From Maridesulfovibrio frigidus DSM 17176 (GTDB lineage Bacteria; Desulfobacterota; Desulfovibrionia; Desulfovibrionales; Desulfovibrionaceae): a stretch of 64,000 nt of DNA. Position 1 is the stretch's first letter, and every line of letters starts with the position of its first letter. The position numbers were made by a program, and so were the translations under genes. Location: assembly GCF_000711735.1 (NCBI RefSeq), contig NZ_JONL01000001.1, positions 1 through 64,000 of the forward strand, written 5' to 3'. The notes under the pieces were generated by a model, which did not search any database, was not told the origin of the DNA, and was given only the letters and a program-made list of their open reading frames with translations. This document shows positions 54,645-63,592 of the stretch, piece by piece.

Positions 54645-54794
54645 TTATCGTACTCCTAAAGGGACATAAAATGTAGTATTGCACTAGCATTCTTAATTAC
54701 AAATTGGCACAGCAAGCCCTAAGAATCAACACTTTTTAACCTTTTAGAATAAAAAGATCTTAGCCCGACAACTTGAATTTAAGCATACTAAAAA

Positions 54795-55484
54795 TCACTC
54801 ACACTCAGTCCAAACATTATTTTTTGCTTTTTCCAGTAAATTTCTTAAAACCCAATAGTCATTTATATAAATAGACGCATTCAGTTTAGGATTTCCATAA
54901 GCCCAAAACTCAACTCCTGCACTGGATGCACACTTCTCATCTACCCATGTATCACCAATGTAAACAACATCCTCACGCTTCATGTCCCATTTATTTAAAA
55001 TATAATGGACACCATCTGGATGAGGCTTCGGATTAGGCAGTAATGTAGAGGTAACAGTCGGCGCAAAAAAACTTTCAACATTGAATTTCTGCAAAACAGT
55101 TTGTAGAGAATCTGTTCTGTTTGTATTAATTGCCATGCGTATCTTATTATTTCTCAGCCACTCAAGAAGCTTGAGCAGGCCATCTTCCAGAGAAATATAA
55201 TCAAGAGCCTTAACAAGCTCAGGAAGCTTACGAAGCTCAAGAGCCTCTTCATAATACTCTTCCGGCATAACATGCTTCAAGGACTCAAAAACAGTATGAG
55301 CATGAACAAAAAGTTCTTCTTCTGCGTCCATAGGAGGAAGATCGAAATTCTTTTTGAACCAATTATAGTACCATTTATTCGCTTCAAAGGAACTAATCAG
55401 CACACCATCACAATCAAATATGATTCCTTTGATATTTTTTAGAACCTTAGGCGGCGTAACATCACTTAAATGTATTCCTTCCAT
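54795..55484 (-). CDS. HAD-superfamily phosphatase
   Basis: This 229-residue hydrolase has HAD motif I (IKGIIFDCDGVLISS), motif II in INTNRTDSL, Lys in LPNPKPHPDGVH and motif IV in VVYIGDTWVDEKCA. This is close to phosphoglycolate phosphatase-like or pyrophosphatase-like HADs, but the cap does not tell which. The ATG at 55484 follows AAGGAG. It lies 21 bases after the orphan gene to its right. Confidence 0.85.
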   Translation of the reverse strand: MEGIHLSDVTPPKVLKNIKGIIFDCDGVLISSFEANKWYYNWFKKNFDLPPMDAEEELFVHAHTVFESLKHVMPEEYYEEALELRKLPELVKALDYISLEDGLLKLLEWLRNNKIRMAINTNRTDSLQTVLQKFNVESFFAPTVTSTLLPNPKPHPDGVHYILNKWDMKREDVVYIGDTWVDEKCASSAGVEFWAYGNPKLNASIYINDYWVLRNLLEKAKNNVWTECE

Positions 55485-55505
55485 CTAAAAAACTCCTTAA
55501 CCTTG

Positions 55506-56300
55506 CTATAATTCAGATGCAGCAAGTGCTACAAGGAATTTACGATCAAGCCACGGCTTCTCTTCAGGTAAGCGGGAAAGGCCCATAAGCTTCCAGGCTT
55601 TATCTCTTACAAAAGTAGCCTTCTCTGGTAAAATCCCTTCCTGTTCATAAAAATCAAGCTCAAGATCGCGCCAGATTGCCACAGCATCTGCATCGCTAGT
55701 TACCAAAACGGAGTTTTCTGGCAAAAGAACTGCAAATCCCTCAAGAACTTTCTGCCAAGGAAGCACCACGCGATCTCCCACCTGAACAGGTGAATGTGAA
55801 ATTAATCCACCAATAGCCATCGCATGCTGATCTGCCTGATCATCTTCATCCAGTCCGATACTTTCGCCGAAACCAGACCACTTTTTATTCAGCCCATTCT
55901 CTATTTCGGCAAGCTCTAGCTGTTTTTCTTCGTAAGCGTAAACAAGGGCCAAGACAACTTGGTTCTGTACAAGCTCAGTTCCTGTTTCCTTCACTTCTGG
56001 AGTACTGGAAATTAGCGAATTGAGTTCATTTTCAATGGCTGATGATCTTTCACCGAACTGATCTTTATCACTCGATGCAGGCATGGCGAGCATTTTGAAC
56101 ATTTTGCCCATACTTTCACCGTAACTTACAAAATCAGCGATCATACGTTTACAAAGCTCAGGCTCGACAGGAAGATTTTCAGGCCTGAAAACAAGAGTAT
56201 CTTTAGACTGCTCCCTATCAACACCTGGATCAAAAAGTAGTGCGCCTTCAACTTTTTCAACAATAAGCTCTTCGTGCATTTCCGGGAAATATATCAACAT
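55506..56300 (-). CDS. Unrecognised protein, 264 residues
   Basis: I do not recognise this protein. It has no signal peptide or membrane segment; it is acidic, with a helical middle (about 85-150, ERSSAIENELNSLIS and VYAYEEKQLELAEIENGLN) and a motif RKFLVALAASEL at the end. Words such as VLPWQKVLEGFAVLLPEN recall redox or effector-binding domains but are not decisive. The ATG at 56300 follows ATGGAG. It lies in a run of small conserved-looking genes (133-residue protein, this one, HAD). Confidence 0.6.
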   Translation of the reverse strand: MLIYFPEMHEELIVEKVEGALLFDPGVDREQSKDTLVFRPENLPVEPELCKRMIADFVSYGESMGKMFKMLAMPASSDKDQFGERSSAIENELNSLISSTPEVKETGTELVQNQVVLALVYAYEEKQLELAEIENGLNKKWSGFGESIGLDEDDQADQHAMAIGGLISHSPVQVGDRVVLPWQKVLEGFAVLLPENSVLVTSDADAVAIWRDLELDFYEQEGILPEKATFVRDKAWKLMGLSRLPEEKPWLDRKFLVALAASEL

Positions 56301-56335
56301 AGCAATTCTCCATCGGTAAAGATGTTACTTTGAAA

Positions 56336-56737
56336 CTATTCTGTATCCGAAATAATCTTAATCGGCTTGAATTTTTTACAAACTCCCTCACATTCAGGTA
56401 GCTCAAGCAAACATATATCGTCATGCCCGTTAGAACACAAAGGATATGTATCTTCTCCCTTTAAAGCGTCCTTCTGACACCCTCCAGAAGAAGCCCTGTG
56501 TTCGGTAATTCTACGGTTCCATAAATCAGTTACAACTTCAGCGCTCAGTTTAAAAGCTTCAGCCTGCCGTAGAAGTTTATCGTATTCATCTTCAAGGCCT
56601 CCTAAAACTTTACAACGCCAAGCAGTATTATACCCGGGGTTCAGGAATTCTTCGTAAAGACACCTGCCCTTCTGATAAAAATAGCACATATGCCCAGGCA
56701 ATTTCGAAATTTTTGCCAATGTATCCCTCTGATCCAT
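56336..56737 (-). CDS. Cysteine-rich protein, 133 residues
   Basis: I do not recognise this protein. It has many cysteines, including CYFYQKGRC, RCKVLG, GGCQKD, LCSNGHDDICLLELPECEGVC, which suggests an Fe-S or zinc site. No signal or membrane segment is seen. The start at 56737 has a weak ribosome site. It lies 35 bases before the 264-residue orphan, on the same strand, and may be its partner. Confidence 0.6.
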   Translation of the reverse strand: MDQRDTLAKISKLPGHMCYFYQKGRCLYEEFLNPGYNTAWRCKVLGGLEDEYDKLLRQAEAFKLSAEVVTDLWNRRITEHRASSGGCQKDALKGEDTYPLCSNGHDDICLLELPECEGVCKKFKPIKIISDTE

Positions 56738-56915
56738 TCTTTCAGTTTCACAAAATATTTATTATCCAACTTTTCAAAAGACTTATTTACCCAGTTTAAC
56801 TTTGTAAAGAGTAAAAAATCAAATTATTCCTTTCTGTTCAAATGATTAAAGTCATTCTTGACCTTAGTGCCTAGCGCGTGTAAAAGTTCTCTACCGTCTA
56901 GCATTGGAGGAAAAA

Positions 56916-57101
56916 ATGTTTGGATTAGGAATAACAGAAATTCTCTTGATTTTGGGTATTATTATCCTGATATTCGGAGCCAAAAAACTTCCTGAAGTGG
57001 GAAGCGGATTAGGCCGTGCGATTCAAAATTTCAAAAAGGCCAGTAGTGAGTCTGAAGAAATTGACGTAACTCCGTCTAAAGACAAAGACAAGGACGCTTA
57101 A
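56916..57101 (+). CDS. tatA: Twin-arginine translocase subunit TatA
   Basis: TatA forms the pore of the Tat pathway, which exports folded proteins such as hydrogenases and other cofactor enzymes. The 61-residue protein has the short N-terminal membrane helix ([15 protein letters not shown]), the [14 protein letters not shown] hinge and amphipathic helix, and an acidic tail. I use the ATG at 56916, preceded by GGAGG. A standalone tatA is common in Desulfovibrio-like genomes; tatB/tatC lie elsewhere. Confidence 0.94.
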   Translation: MFGLGITEILLILGIIILIFGAKKLPEVGSGLGRAIQNFKKASSESEEIDVTPSKDKDKDA

Positions 57102-57123
57102 AAAGCTTCCTTAGCTCTGCCTA

Positions 57124-57159
57124 AAAGACCCCGTTTTGCTTATGCGAGACGGGGTCTTT
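57124..57159. terminator. Bidirectional terminator of tatA and pgsA
   Basis: A perfect 11-bp stem AAAGACCCCGT/ACGGGGTCTTT with a 14-base loop lies between the two convergent genes. T-runs follow on both sides. Confidence 0.88.
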
Positions 57160-57729
57160 CTAGTTTTTAAAGTTCCTTTCAAAAAACATTTTAAAACCTT
57201 GTCTCAAATAAATAATACCTGAAAGCAGAGTAAATAAAGCTACCACCCGCTCCATCACTGGCTGTACACCTGAAAAATTGAAATCAAATACGAAACTGCA
57301 CAGAATCAAAAAAATGAATAACAACTGTAAAGTCGTTGTTAATTTACTGACTAACAATGGCTTAATTTTATTATTAACATTAATTTCTAAAAATTTGAGT
57401 AAAAACAAACCACCAACAATTACTATATCACGGGAAATGACTAGAATAGTCAGCCAGCTCGAAATGAAGCCTTGCGACGATAGGCACAGGAATGAAGTGA
57501 CAATCAGGATTTTATCCGCGAGAGGATCAAGCATCGCTCCAAGTTCAGAGCGTTGGTTAAGAACTCGTGCCAGAAAGCCATCAAGGGCATCAGAAAAGCC
57601 AGCAACCATGAAAAGAAACCATGCCAAATAAAAATTATGACCCAGATATGCAAAAACAAAAATAGGGGTCAACAATATTCGGGAAACAGTTATCAAATTA
57701 GGAATGGTCCAGACTTTCTGTTTCGTCAC
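57160..57729 (-). CDS. pgsA: CDP-diacylglycerol-glycerol-3-phosphate phosphatidyltransferase
   Basis: This membrane enzyme makes phosphatidylglycerol phosphate. The CDP-alcohol phosphotransferase motif DGx2ARx8Gx3Dx3D is visible (SDALDGFLARVLNQRSELGAMLDPLADK). At 189 residues with several helices it is the usual size; IPNLITVSRILLTPIFV opens it. Start is GTG at 57729 with TAGGAG upstream. It ends the minus-strand run that begins with the MBL-RNase. A close relative such as CDP-alcohol phosphatidyltransferase cannot be excluded by sequence alone. Confidence 0.9.
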   Translation of the reverse strand: MTKQKVWTIPNLITVSRILLTPIFVFAYLGHNFYLAWFLFMVAGFSDALDGFLARVLNQRSELGAMLDPLADKILIVTSFLCLSSQGFISSWLTILVISRDIVIVGGLFLLKFLEINVNNKIKPLLVSKLTTTLQLLFIFLILCSFVFDFNFSGVQPVMERVVALFTLLSGIIYLRQGFKMFFERNFKN

Positions 57730-57741
57730 GACTCTCCTATT

Positions 57742-58701
57742 TTACTTCTCTTCGCTAAGACCATCTATTCTGTATGATAATCCACGCGGAGGAAGAAAAT
57801 CGTTTAAATAACTTTTCAAAACCCACTGGTCTGAAACTTCTAGAGACCAGCTTGCAGAGACCGCTGTAGGTTTCATCTCAACGTCAAGTAGCTGAACTTC
57901 CTGCACTGCTGAATCCCATGATTTGAGCAATCTGCCAAATTCACGGACCCCGTCAGGATTAAACCAACCATTAACAACTAAAACGGCCTTCGGATTCATA
58001 GTATCATCTGCACGGGCAGATTCATAATATTTTGTCCACAATCTTCCCCATACGGATTCAACAGAATTACCGGCTGATTGCCAGTTTCCGTTTGGAGAAT
58101 CGAGACGCCCACTAAAATTTTTCTTGCCAACCTGAGTAATCTTGAGTGTCGCAGCTGACGGGTCTACAGTTCCCACTGCAACTTCTTGCACTGCGTATAA
58201 AGACTTTAAATCTTTAACTTTAGCATCGCGAGCGGCTTGATCTTTAGTATTAAGCTTATATGCTCCGTTAGATATTACAATTGTTGATTTAACAACTTTA
58301 TCTGCAGAGGCAAAAAAGCCCATCTGCCTGAGAGAATTACGCAATGCCTTTCTGTTGACATTAACATCAATCCGAATGGTAACTCCATCGTCATGATATT
58401 TAACATCCATATCTTTATAGCCAGTTATAAACGACTCATAATTACTGCCGAACATACTCTTTAAAGCATCGATTCTATCAGAGGAAAGCGTAACAGGTAT
58501 CATGCGTACCGATTCAGCTAAAAGAGCCTGAGCAAAAGCCTGAGAAACAGCTTCTGCGCGCAAGTCCTTGGTAGAAACACCTTCTTCTCCAGCTTTGAAA
58601 ACTTGAACTTTAACAGCTCCGGCCGGAACAGCTAAAGCAGTTGTTATCATCAAGGCACAAAGAACAAAAATCGTTTTTTTGATATATTTTGAAAAGATCA
58701 A
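57742..58701 (-). CDS. Secreted protein of unknown function
   Basis: This 319-residue protein has a signal peptide (about 1-29, ending VPAGAVKV) and an N-terminal domain whose pattern LRAEAVSQAFAQALLAESV, then FITGYKDMDVKYHDDGVTIRIDVNVNRKALRNSL, recalls FlgT-type/LPP20-like N-terminal modules (inference). The rest is unrecognised. Start is TTG at 58701 with CGGAG upstream. It lies 21 bases after the secreted gene to its right and 12 bases before pgsA. It may act with that neighbour at the envelope. Confidence 0.6.
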   Translation of the reverse strand: MIFSKYIKKTIFVLCALMITTALAVPAGAVKVQVFKAGEEGVSTKDLRAEAVSQAFAQALLAESVRMIPVTLSSDRIDALKSMFGSNYESFITGYKDMDVKYHDDGVTIRIDVNVNRKALRNSLRQMGFFASADKVVKSTIVISNGAYKLNTKDQAARDAKVKDLKSLYAVQEVAVGTVDPSAATLKITQVGKKNFSGRLDSPNGNWQSAGNSVESVWGRLWTKYYESARADDTMNPKAVLVVNGWFNPDGVREFGRLLKSWDSAVQEVQLLDVEMKPTAVSASWSLEVSDQWVLKSYLNDFLPPRGLSYRIDGLSEEK

Positions 58702-58722
58702 ATGATTACTCCGATCTGGAAA

Positions 58723-59754
58723 TTACTGTTGCGAGGCAGGTGAAGTGCCTTCATCTACTATTGAATCTTCCTGCAATCCTGAATCATTCACAGAAGAGCC
58801 TTGCCCCCCCTGGACCGAACCTGCGCTGACAGCTCCACCGATAACAACATCAGGGGTAACGACTTCAACTTTTGGAGCATCCATCATTATAACAACTGAA
58901 CAATTGTCGGTAACGGATTTTCGCTTCAAAACAGATCTAGCCCTTGCAGCATCGGCAAGAGACAAAATAACATTTCCCCGAACAGTTCCATGGGTGCTTA
59001 CAGGCTTCACAACCAGCGGAGTGTTACCGACACGTTCACGTAAGCGGCTAAAAGGAGTATCTGTAACAAAAGCTACCAAACCGTTTTTTAGAACGGCCTC
59101 CCTGCTCACTACAAATGGACCATACACTCCAATGCCTTTTCCATCATAAATAACAGGTAGCAAGACTGGAGCTATATCCATTCCACGCGCATCTACAACA
59201 ATTCCAGTATAAGAAGATGCGCTGACAGCAACTGCTTCCTCACCATTGGAATTCAGAGAATTATCATTCTCTCTGCTATCCGATAAGGTTGGTGGAATTC
59301 CTGAAAGAAACGGTAGTGTCGCTGGAATAATTATGGACGAAAGCTCTCCGCGAATATGAGTAGAAGCTATAACTTTTACCATTCCGTCGGCTGTGTCCTG
59401 AGTACTCAGCAGTGAATTCTGCACAAATCCTCGAAGAAGAGCAGATCCCTTCATCTCATCTTTAAAAGCATCATAAACTATATCTTTACTGTTAAGACGT
59501 AAGTTTAAAATAGAATCAAGAAGAGCTTTACGGGCTTTTATACCACTCTGACGAACAGCCAGTGCTTTAGTCCTCTGGGGGTCGATGGTGTCCTGCATGG
59601 GCAAAATTTCAGATGAAGAGGAAATCAAACCAGATCCCCAGTTAATAGAAATACCATCCTGCTCAGAGATATACCCACTGCTTGAGCTATCCGCACAGGC
59701 AAAAGTAGGTATTGCAAGAAGCAGCAAAAACACCAAAAATGAATATAATCTCAT
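58723..59754 (-). CDS. Secreted protein with LPP20-like motifs
   Basis: This protein of about 343 residues has a signal peptide (ending FACADS). The segment TGIVVDARGMDIAPVLLPVIYDGKGIGVYGP is a pattern that I know from LPP20/FlgT-associated proteins, in which such domains attach to flagellar or outer-membrane structures. A long helical region of about 80-140 precedes it, and the tail (about 300-343) is Gly/Ser-rich. I use the ATG at 59754, preceded by GGAAAG; upstream ATGs add only unconserved residues. It sits after miaA and before the other secreted protein. The function is unknown. Confidence 0.62.
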   Translation of the reverse strand: MRLYSFLVFLLLLAIPTFACADSSSSGYISEQDGISINWGSGLISSSSEILPMQDTIDPQRTKALAVRQSGIKARKALLDSILNLRLNSKDIVYDAFKDEMKGSALLRGFVQNSLLSTQDTADGMVKVIASTHIRGELSSIIIPATLPFLSGIPPTLSDSRENDNSLNSNGEEAVAVSASSYTGIVVDARGMDIAPVLLPVIYDGKGIGVYGPFVVSREAVLKNGLVAFVTDTPFSRLRERVGNTPLVVKPVSTHGTVRGNVILSLADAARARSVLKRKSVTDNCSVVIMMDAPKVEVVTPDVVIGGAVSAGSVQGGQGSSVNDSGLQEDSIVDEGTSPASQQ

Positions 59755-59830
59755 TGTTCTTTCCATTTTTATATTGCGGCAAGCCGCTACATCCATTGAA
59801 TACAACTAAATGCCATTTACAAAAGGAGGC

Positions 59831-60763
59831 TTATCCTTCCTTCTTATTTTGCGCAAGCCACGAAGCCGCAAACTCTACGGTTTTGCTGGGTTCATCGGGA
59901 GAAAACCAGTGTATGTCTTTCTCACGATTAAACCATGTAAGCTGTCGTTTTGCATAAGCTCTGGTATTTTTGGCCCAAATCAATTTAGCTTCATCAATAT
60001 CAATATCACCCTTAATAAATGATAATAATTCACTACATCCGATGCCTGTCCAGCCCGGCGCACTTTCGTCTGGGCATATTTCCCACGCACGGCGAGCCTC
60101 ATCGATTGCACCATTTTTAAGCATTATATCAATGCGCTTGTTCAGTAGCGGCGTCAGTACATCCAAATCCAGCTTTATCCCAATTTTCAAAAAGACGTAT
60201 GGGGAAGGCGGAACTTCTCTATTATGCCACCATGTAAAATTTTTACCTGTCCCTTCATAAACTTCCAGCGCACGGCCGTTTCGCTGTTTATTATTCGGGT
60301 GAGTCTTCTTGGCGTACTCAGGATCAACTCTCTCAAGATCTGCAAATAAAGCGGCAGATCCTTCTTCCTCAACTCTCTGCCGTATACGGGCACGGATCTC
60401 TTCAGGGATATCCGGTATTGGAGCAAGTCCGGAAGTTAAAGCCTTTAAATACATACCAGTGCCGCCAACAAGTATCGGCAACTCACCTGAAGGGGTTTGG
60501 TCAATCTTCTCATTTGCCATATCTACAAAGTCAGCAACAGTTGTCGTTTCGGTAGTCGGCAAAAACCCATACAATTCGTGCGGACAGACAGCCTGCTCCG
60601 CAGGACTAGGCTGAGCTGTGATAATCGGAAAGTCCTTATAAACCTGCCGCGAATCAAAATTGAGAACTCGCGCAGGGAAACGTTCCGCCAAGCCAAGCGA
60701 TGCAGCAGTCTTTCCAGCTCCCGTAGGGCCGAGAATACAGATTACTGGTCTGCGCTGAGACAT
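59831..60763 (-). CDS. miaA: tRNA dimethylallyltransferase
   Basis: MiaA puts the dimethylallyl group on A37 of tRNAs that read UNN codons. It has 310 residues. The P-loop reads GPTGAGKTA, followed by DSRQVYKDFPI, then GGTGMYLKAL and the tRNA-contact region NNKQRNGRALEVYEGTG. The ATG at 60763 has AGGTAA. It starts 3 bases after coaD. It would modify tRNA-Ser(CGA), the tRNA in this window, if A37 is present (inference). Confidence 0.95.
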   Translation of the reverse strand: MSQRRPVICILGPTGAGKTAASLGLAERFPARVLNFDSRQVYKDFPIITAQPSPAEQAVCPHELYGFLPTTETTTVADFVDMANEKIDQTPSGELPILVGGTGMYLKALTSGLAPIPDIPEEIRARIRQRVEEEGSAALFADLERVDPEYAKKTHPNNKQRNGRALEVYEGTGKNFTWWHNREVPPSPYVFLKIGIKLDLDVLTPLLNKRIDIMLKNGAIDEARRAWEICPDESAPGWTGIGCSELLSFIKGDIDIDEAKLIWAKNTRAYAKRQLTWFNREKDIHWFSPDEPSKTVEFAASWLAQNKKEG

Positions 60764-60766
60764 ATC

Positions 60767-61270
60767 TTATTTACCTACCGGAGCAAGTCTGACCATAACT
60801 TCATCGTAGATCTGTTTTGGAATCAAACCTTTTATATCTCCGCCATTTACCGCAACATCTTTTATAATAGATGAGCTTAAATACATCCATTTGTAATCAG
60901 TCATAAGGAAAACAGTCTGGATGTCATTATCAAGGCGGCGATTCATAAGAGCCATCTGAAATTCATATTCGAAATCTGAAACAGCGCGAAGCCCACGCAT
61001 AATTACATTAGCAGGACTTTGCTCCACATAATGGACAAGCAGTCCGCTAAACGGCTCTACATGGACACGAGGTTCATTTTCAAAAATGCGTTTAACCATA
61101 TCCACACGTTCATCAAGTGAGAAGCAGCAATTCTTTGAAGTGCTGCCCGCCACTGCGACAATTACCTTATGAAAGGTCTTAAGACCGCGCATAACAAGGC
61201 TGAAATGTCCGCGAGTGAAGGGATCAAATGTTCCCGGAAATACTGCTGTAAGTTGTTTTACTTCTGCCAT
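60767..61270 (-). CDS. coaD: Phosphopantetheine adenylyltransferase
   Basis: CoaD makes dephospho-CoA from ATP and phosphopantetheine. The nucleotidyltransferase motif FPGTFDPFTRGHFSLVMRG contains the T/HxGH signature, and the ISSSIIKDVA-like motif near the end (SSSIIKDVAVNGGDI) is typical. At 167 residues it is normal length. The ATG at 61270 overlaps the rsmD 3' end by 13 bases. Confidence 0.96.
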   Translation of the reverse strand: MAEVKQLTAVFPGTFDPFTRGHFSLVMRGLKTFHKVIVAVAGSTSKNCCFSLDERVDMVKRIFENEPRVHVEPFSGLLVHYVEQSPANVIMRGLRAVSDFEYEFQMALMNRRLDNDIQTVFLMTDYKWMYLSSSIIKDVAVNGGDIKGLIPKQIYDEVMVRLAPVGK

Positions 61271-61818
61271 AATAATATCCTTGTCTGACCGTAAAGCTTG
61301 TTCACTAGAAGTGTCAGCTGCTCTGTAAATTCTGACTGCGGTGGATCTACCAACTCTTCAACTTCTGCGAGTAAAAATCCATCTTCAGCCAACCAGCCGT
61401 TTTTCAAAGCGCAATCAAGAGCTTTCGGTAAAAGATCAAATCTATAAGGGGGATCGATAAAAATAAGTTCATAAGGTTTTGGAGGCGGTCTTAATAACAC
61501 TTTAAACAAGTCCGCTGAGTAAACCTTGTATTCTGATCCATCGACGCCAAGATCTTTTAAATTAGTCTTGATAAGAGATGCGGCCCTTGCGTTTTTCTCA
61601 ACAAAACATGCATATGCAGCCCCTCGGCTGAGTGCTTCAATTGCCAAGCTGCCGCTTCCGGCGAACATATCTGCCACGCGTAAGCCATCCCAATCAATGC
61701 CGCGAGATTCGAGCATAGAAAAAACAGCCTGCCGCACCTTGGATGTAGCCGGACGATATCCTGGCCCACTGGTGGTTTTTAGTACCCGTCCGCCATATTT
61801 ACCACTTGTAACTCTCAT
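61258..61818 (-). CDS. rsmD: 16S rRNA m2G966 methyltransferase
   Basis: RsmD methylates G966 of 16S rRNA. The protein has 186 residues, the SAM-binding region VADMFAGSGSLAIEALSRGA and the catalytic DPPY motif in IFIDPPYRFDLLP. The start at 61818 has a weak site and lies 4 bases after the MBL-RNase stop. The rsmD-coaD order is common in many bacteria. Confidence 0.94.
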   Translation of the reverse strand: MRVTSGKYGGRVLKTTSGPGYRPATSKVRQAVFSMLESRGIDWDGLRVADMFAGSGSLAIEALSRGAAYACFVEKNARAASLIKTNLKDLGVDGSEYKVYSADLFKVLLRPPPKPYELIFIDPPYRFDLLPKALDCALKNGWLAEDGFLLAEVEELVDPPQSEFTEQLTLLVNKLYGQTRILLWQK

Positions 61819-61822
61819 GAAT

Positions 61823-63430
61823 CTATAGTTCCGATATCAGTTCAATAACCTGACGGTTAATATCAAGAAGTTTATCTCTAACCTCAGTCTGGCTGAGGAA
61901 TGAATGCGACTTAACTCTATCAAGGCGCTTTCTGAACTCTGTAAACAAGCCTTCTGAATCTTTAAGCAAAAATTCCCAGTCAACTTCCGGCTGAATTGCT
62001 TTACCCTTGAGAATAGGTTCCATATCTCCAAGAGGAGTAAGCATTAGCTCTTCACGATAGTCAGCAATATGAACCTTAAATCCAAGTTCTTGCTTAATTC
62101 TTGCGGAAAGGACTTTTTGCCCTTTCGGCTCACCGTGAGTCAAAATAACTTTCATGGACGGACTATCGAAATGCTTAAGCCAGTCGATCATTTCATCCTG
62201 ACCAGCATGACCGGAGAATCCATTGATGGTAAATATTTTGGCTTCAATCTTAAGTTTTTCACCGAATATAGTTATATCTTCTGCACCATTAACAACTCTA
62301 CGTCCCGGACTACCAACCCCTTGATAACCGACAAAAACGACACTAGCGCCCTTTTTCCAAATATTATGTCTGAGGTGATGTTTAATACGACCGGCATTAG
62401 CCATGCCGCTTGCAGAAATAACAACCGCAGGACCAGATGTATTATTGATGGCCTGTGAAGATTCAGTATCAAGAGTGAATTTCAAATTCGGCAAGGACAG
62501 TGGGTTTTCACCGTTCTCCATAAGTTCTTTCGTATCAAGATCAAAAAACTCTGGGTGGTTTCTAAAAATTTCAGTAGCCCTGATAGCAAGAGGACTATCA
62601 AGGTAAACAGGCATGTCTTTGGGAAGTCTTCCTTCCTTATACAAGATGAAAAGCGAGTAAATCAATTGCTGTGAACGTTCGACCGCAAAAGCCGGAATTA
62701 CAACCTTTTCACCGTGTGAATAGCTCCATTTAATGGCCTCAGCCAACTCATCCAAGCTATTCGAAGAATCCTTATGATTGCGATCTCCATAAGTCGATTC
62801 CATCAAAAGATAATCCGCTTTTTCAACAATTGACGGATTACGCACAATAAGCTGGTCTTTATGACCAAGATCACCAGAAAAGACTACTTTAGTTGTATCC
62901 TTTCCCTCTTTTGACCAAAGTTCGATAAATGCAGAGCCTAAAATATGTCCGGCATCTTTATAGCTAACTGTGACCCCTTCAGCTGGCTCAAAATGTTCTC
63001 CATACTGCACAGTCCGCATTAACGGAGTTGTAGCAATAGCATCTTTCTGCTGATAAAGAGGATTTATGAGAGCTATCCCTTTGCGAAGTCTTTTTCTATT
63101 TGCCCACTCTGCTTCCATCTCCTGAATATGCGCGCTGTCCAGCAGCATAATTTCAAGCAGATCGCGCGTCGGCTGAGTCATGTATATAGGCCCGTCAAAT
63201 CCGGCTCTTACAGCCGCGGGCAAAAGCCCGGTATGATCGATATGGGCATGAGTAATTAATATAAAATCTAGCTCTTTAGGCTTATAATCAGCTATTGAGC
63301 GGTTGCGCTTTTCAATCTCAGCGTTACCTTGATGCAATCCGCAATCAACGGCAAATCTGGCATTCTCTGTCTCAACAATATAACAAGAGCCGGTAACTGT
63401 TTTAGCAGCACCCATAAAAGTAATCTTCAT
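61823..63430 (-). CDS. MBL-fold RNA-processing nuclease
   Basis: This 535-residue protein has the metallo-beta-lactamase domain with the zinc motif HAHIDHTG, then a beta-CASP region and a C-terminal RMMBL-like segment (GFSGHAGQDEMIDWLKHF with LTHGEPKGQKVL). Such Ysh1/CPSF-like enzymes cut RNA in archaea and bacteria; the organism's target is unknown. The ATG at 63430 follows ACGGAGG. It heads the long minus-strand housekeeping run. Confidence 0.9.
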   Translation of the reverse strand: MKITFMGAAKTVTGSCYIVETENARFAVDCGLHQGNAEIEKRNRSIADYKPKELDFILITHAHIDHTGLLPAAVRAGFDGPIYMTQPTRDLLEIMLLDSAHIQEMEAEWANRKRLRKGIALINPLYQQKDAIATTPLMRTVQYGEHFEPAEGVTVSYKDAGHILGSAFIELWSKEGKDTTKVVFSGDLGHKDQLIVRNPSIVEKADYLLMESTYGDRNHKDSSNSLDELAEAIKWSYSHGEKVVIPAFAVERSQQLIYSLFILYKEGRLPKDMPVYLDSPLAIRATEIFRNHPEFFDLDTKELMENGENPLSLPNLKFTLDTESSQAINNTSGPAVVISASGMANAGRIKHHLRHNIWKKGASVVFVGYQGVGSPGRRVVNGAEDITIFGEKLKIEAKIFTINGFSGHAGQDEMIDWLKHFDSPSMKVILTHGEPKGQKVLSARIKQELGFKVHIADYREELMLTPLGDMEPILKGKAIQPEVDWEFLLKDSEGLFTEFRKRLDRVKSHSFLSQTEVRDKLLDINRQVIELISEL

Positions 63431-63592
63431 CAGACCTCCGTATGAAATTCACCGTTAATTCTAAGCTTTTCGCACTATCATTATAATTCTTTTTTTGGTA
63501 ATTCGTATGCACTGTTACATGCACCAATAATGGATTTCAGGCAACTGTTCACAATAGTCTGCCTATATTTATAACTACTTTATGAGGGCGAC

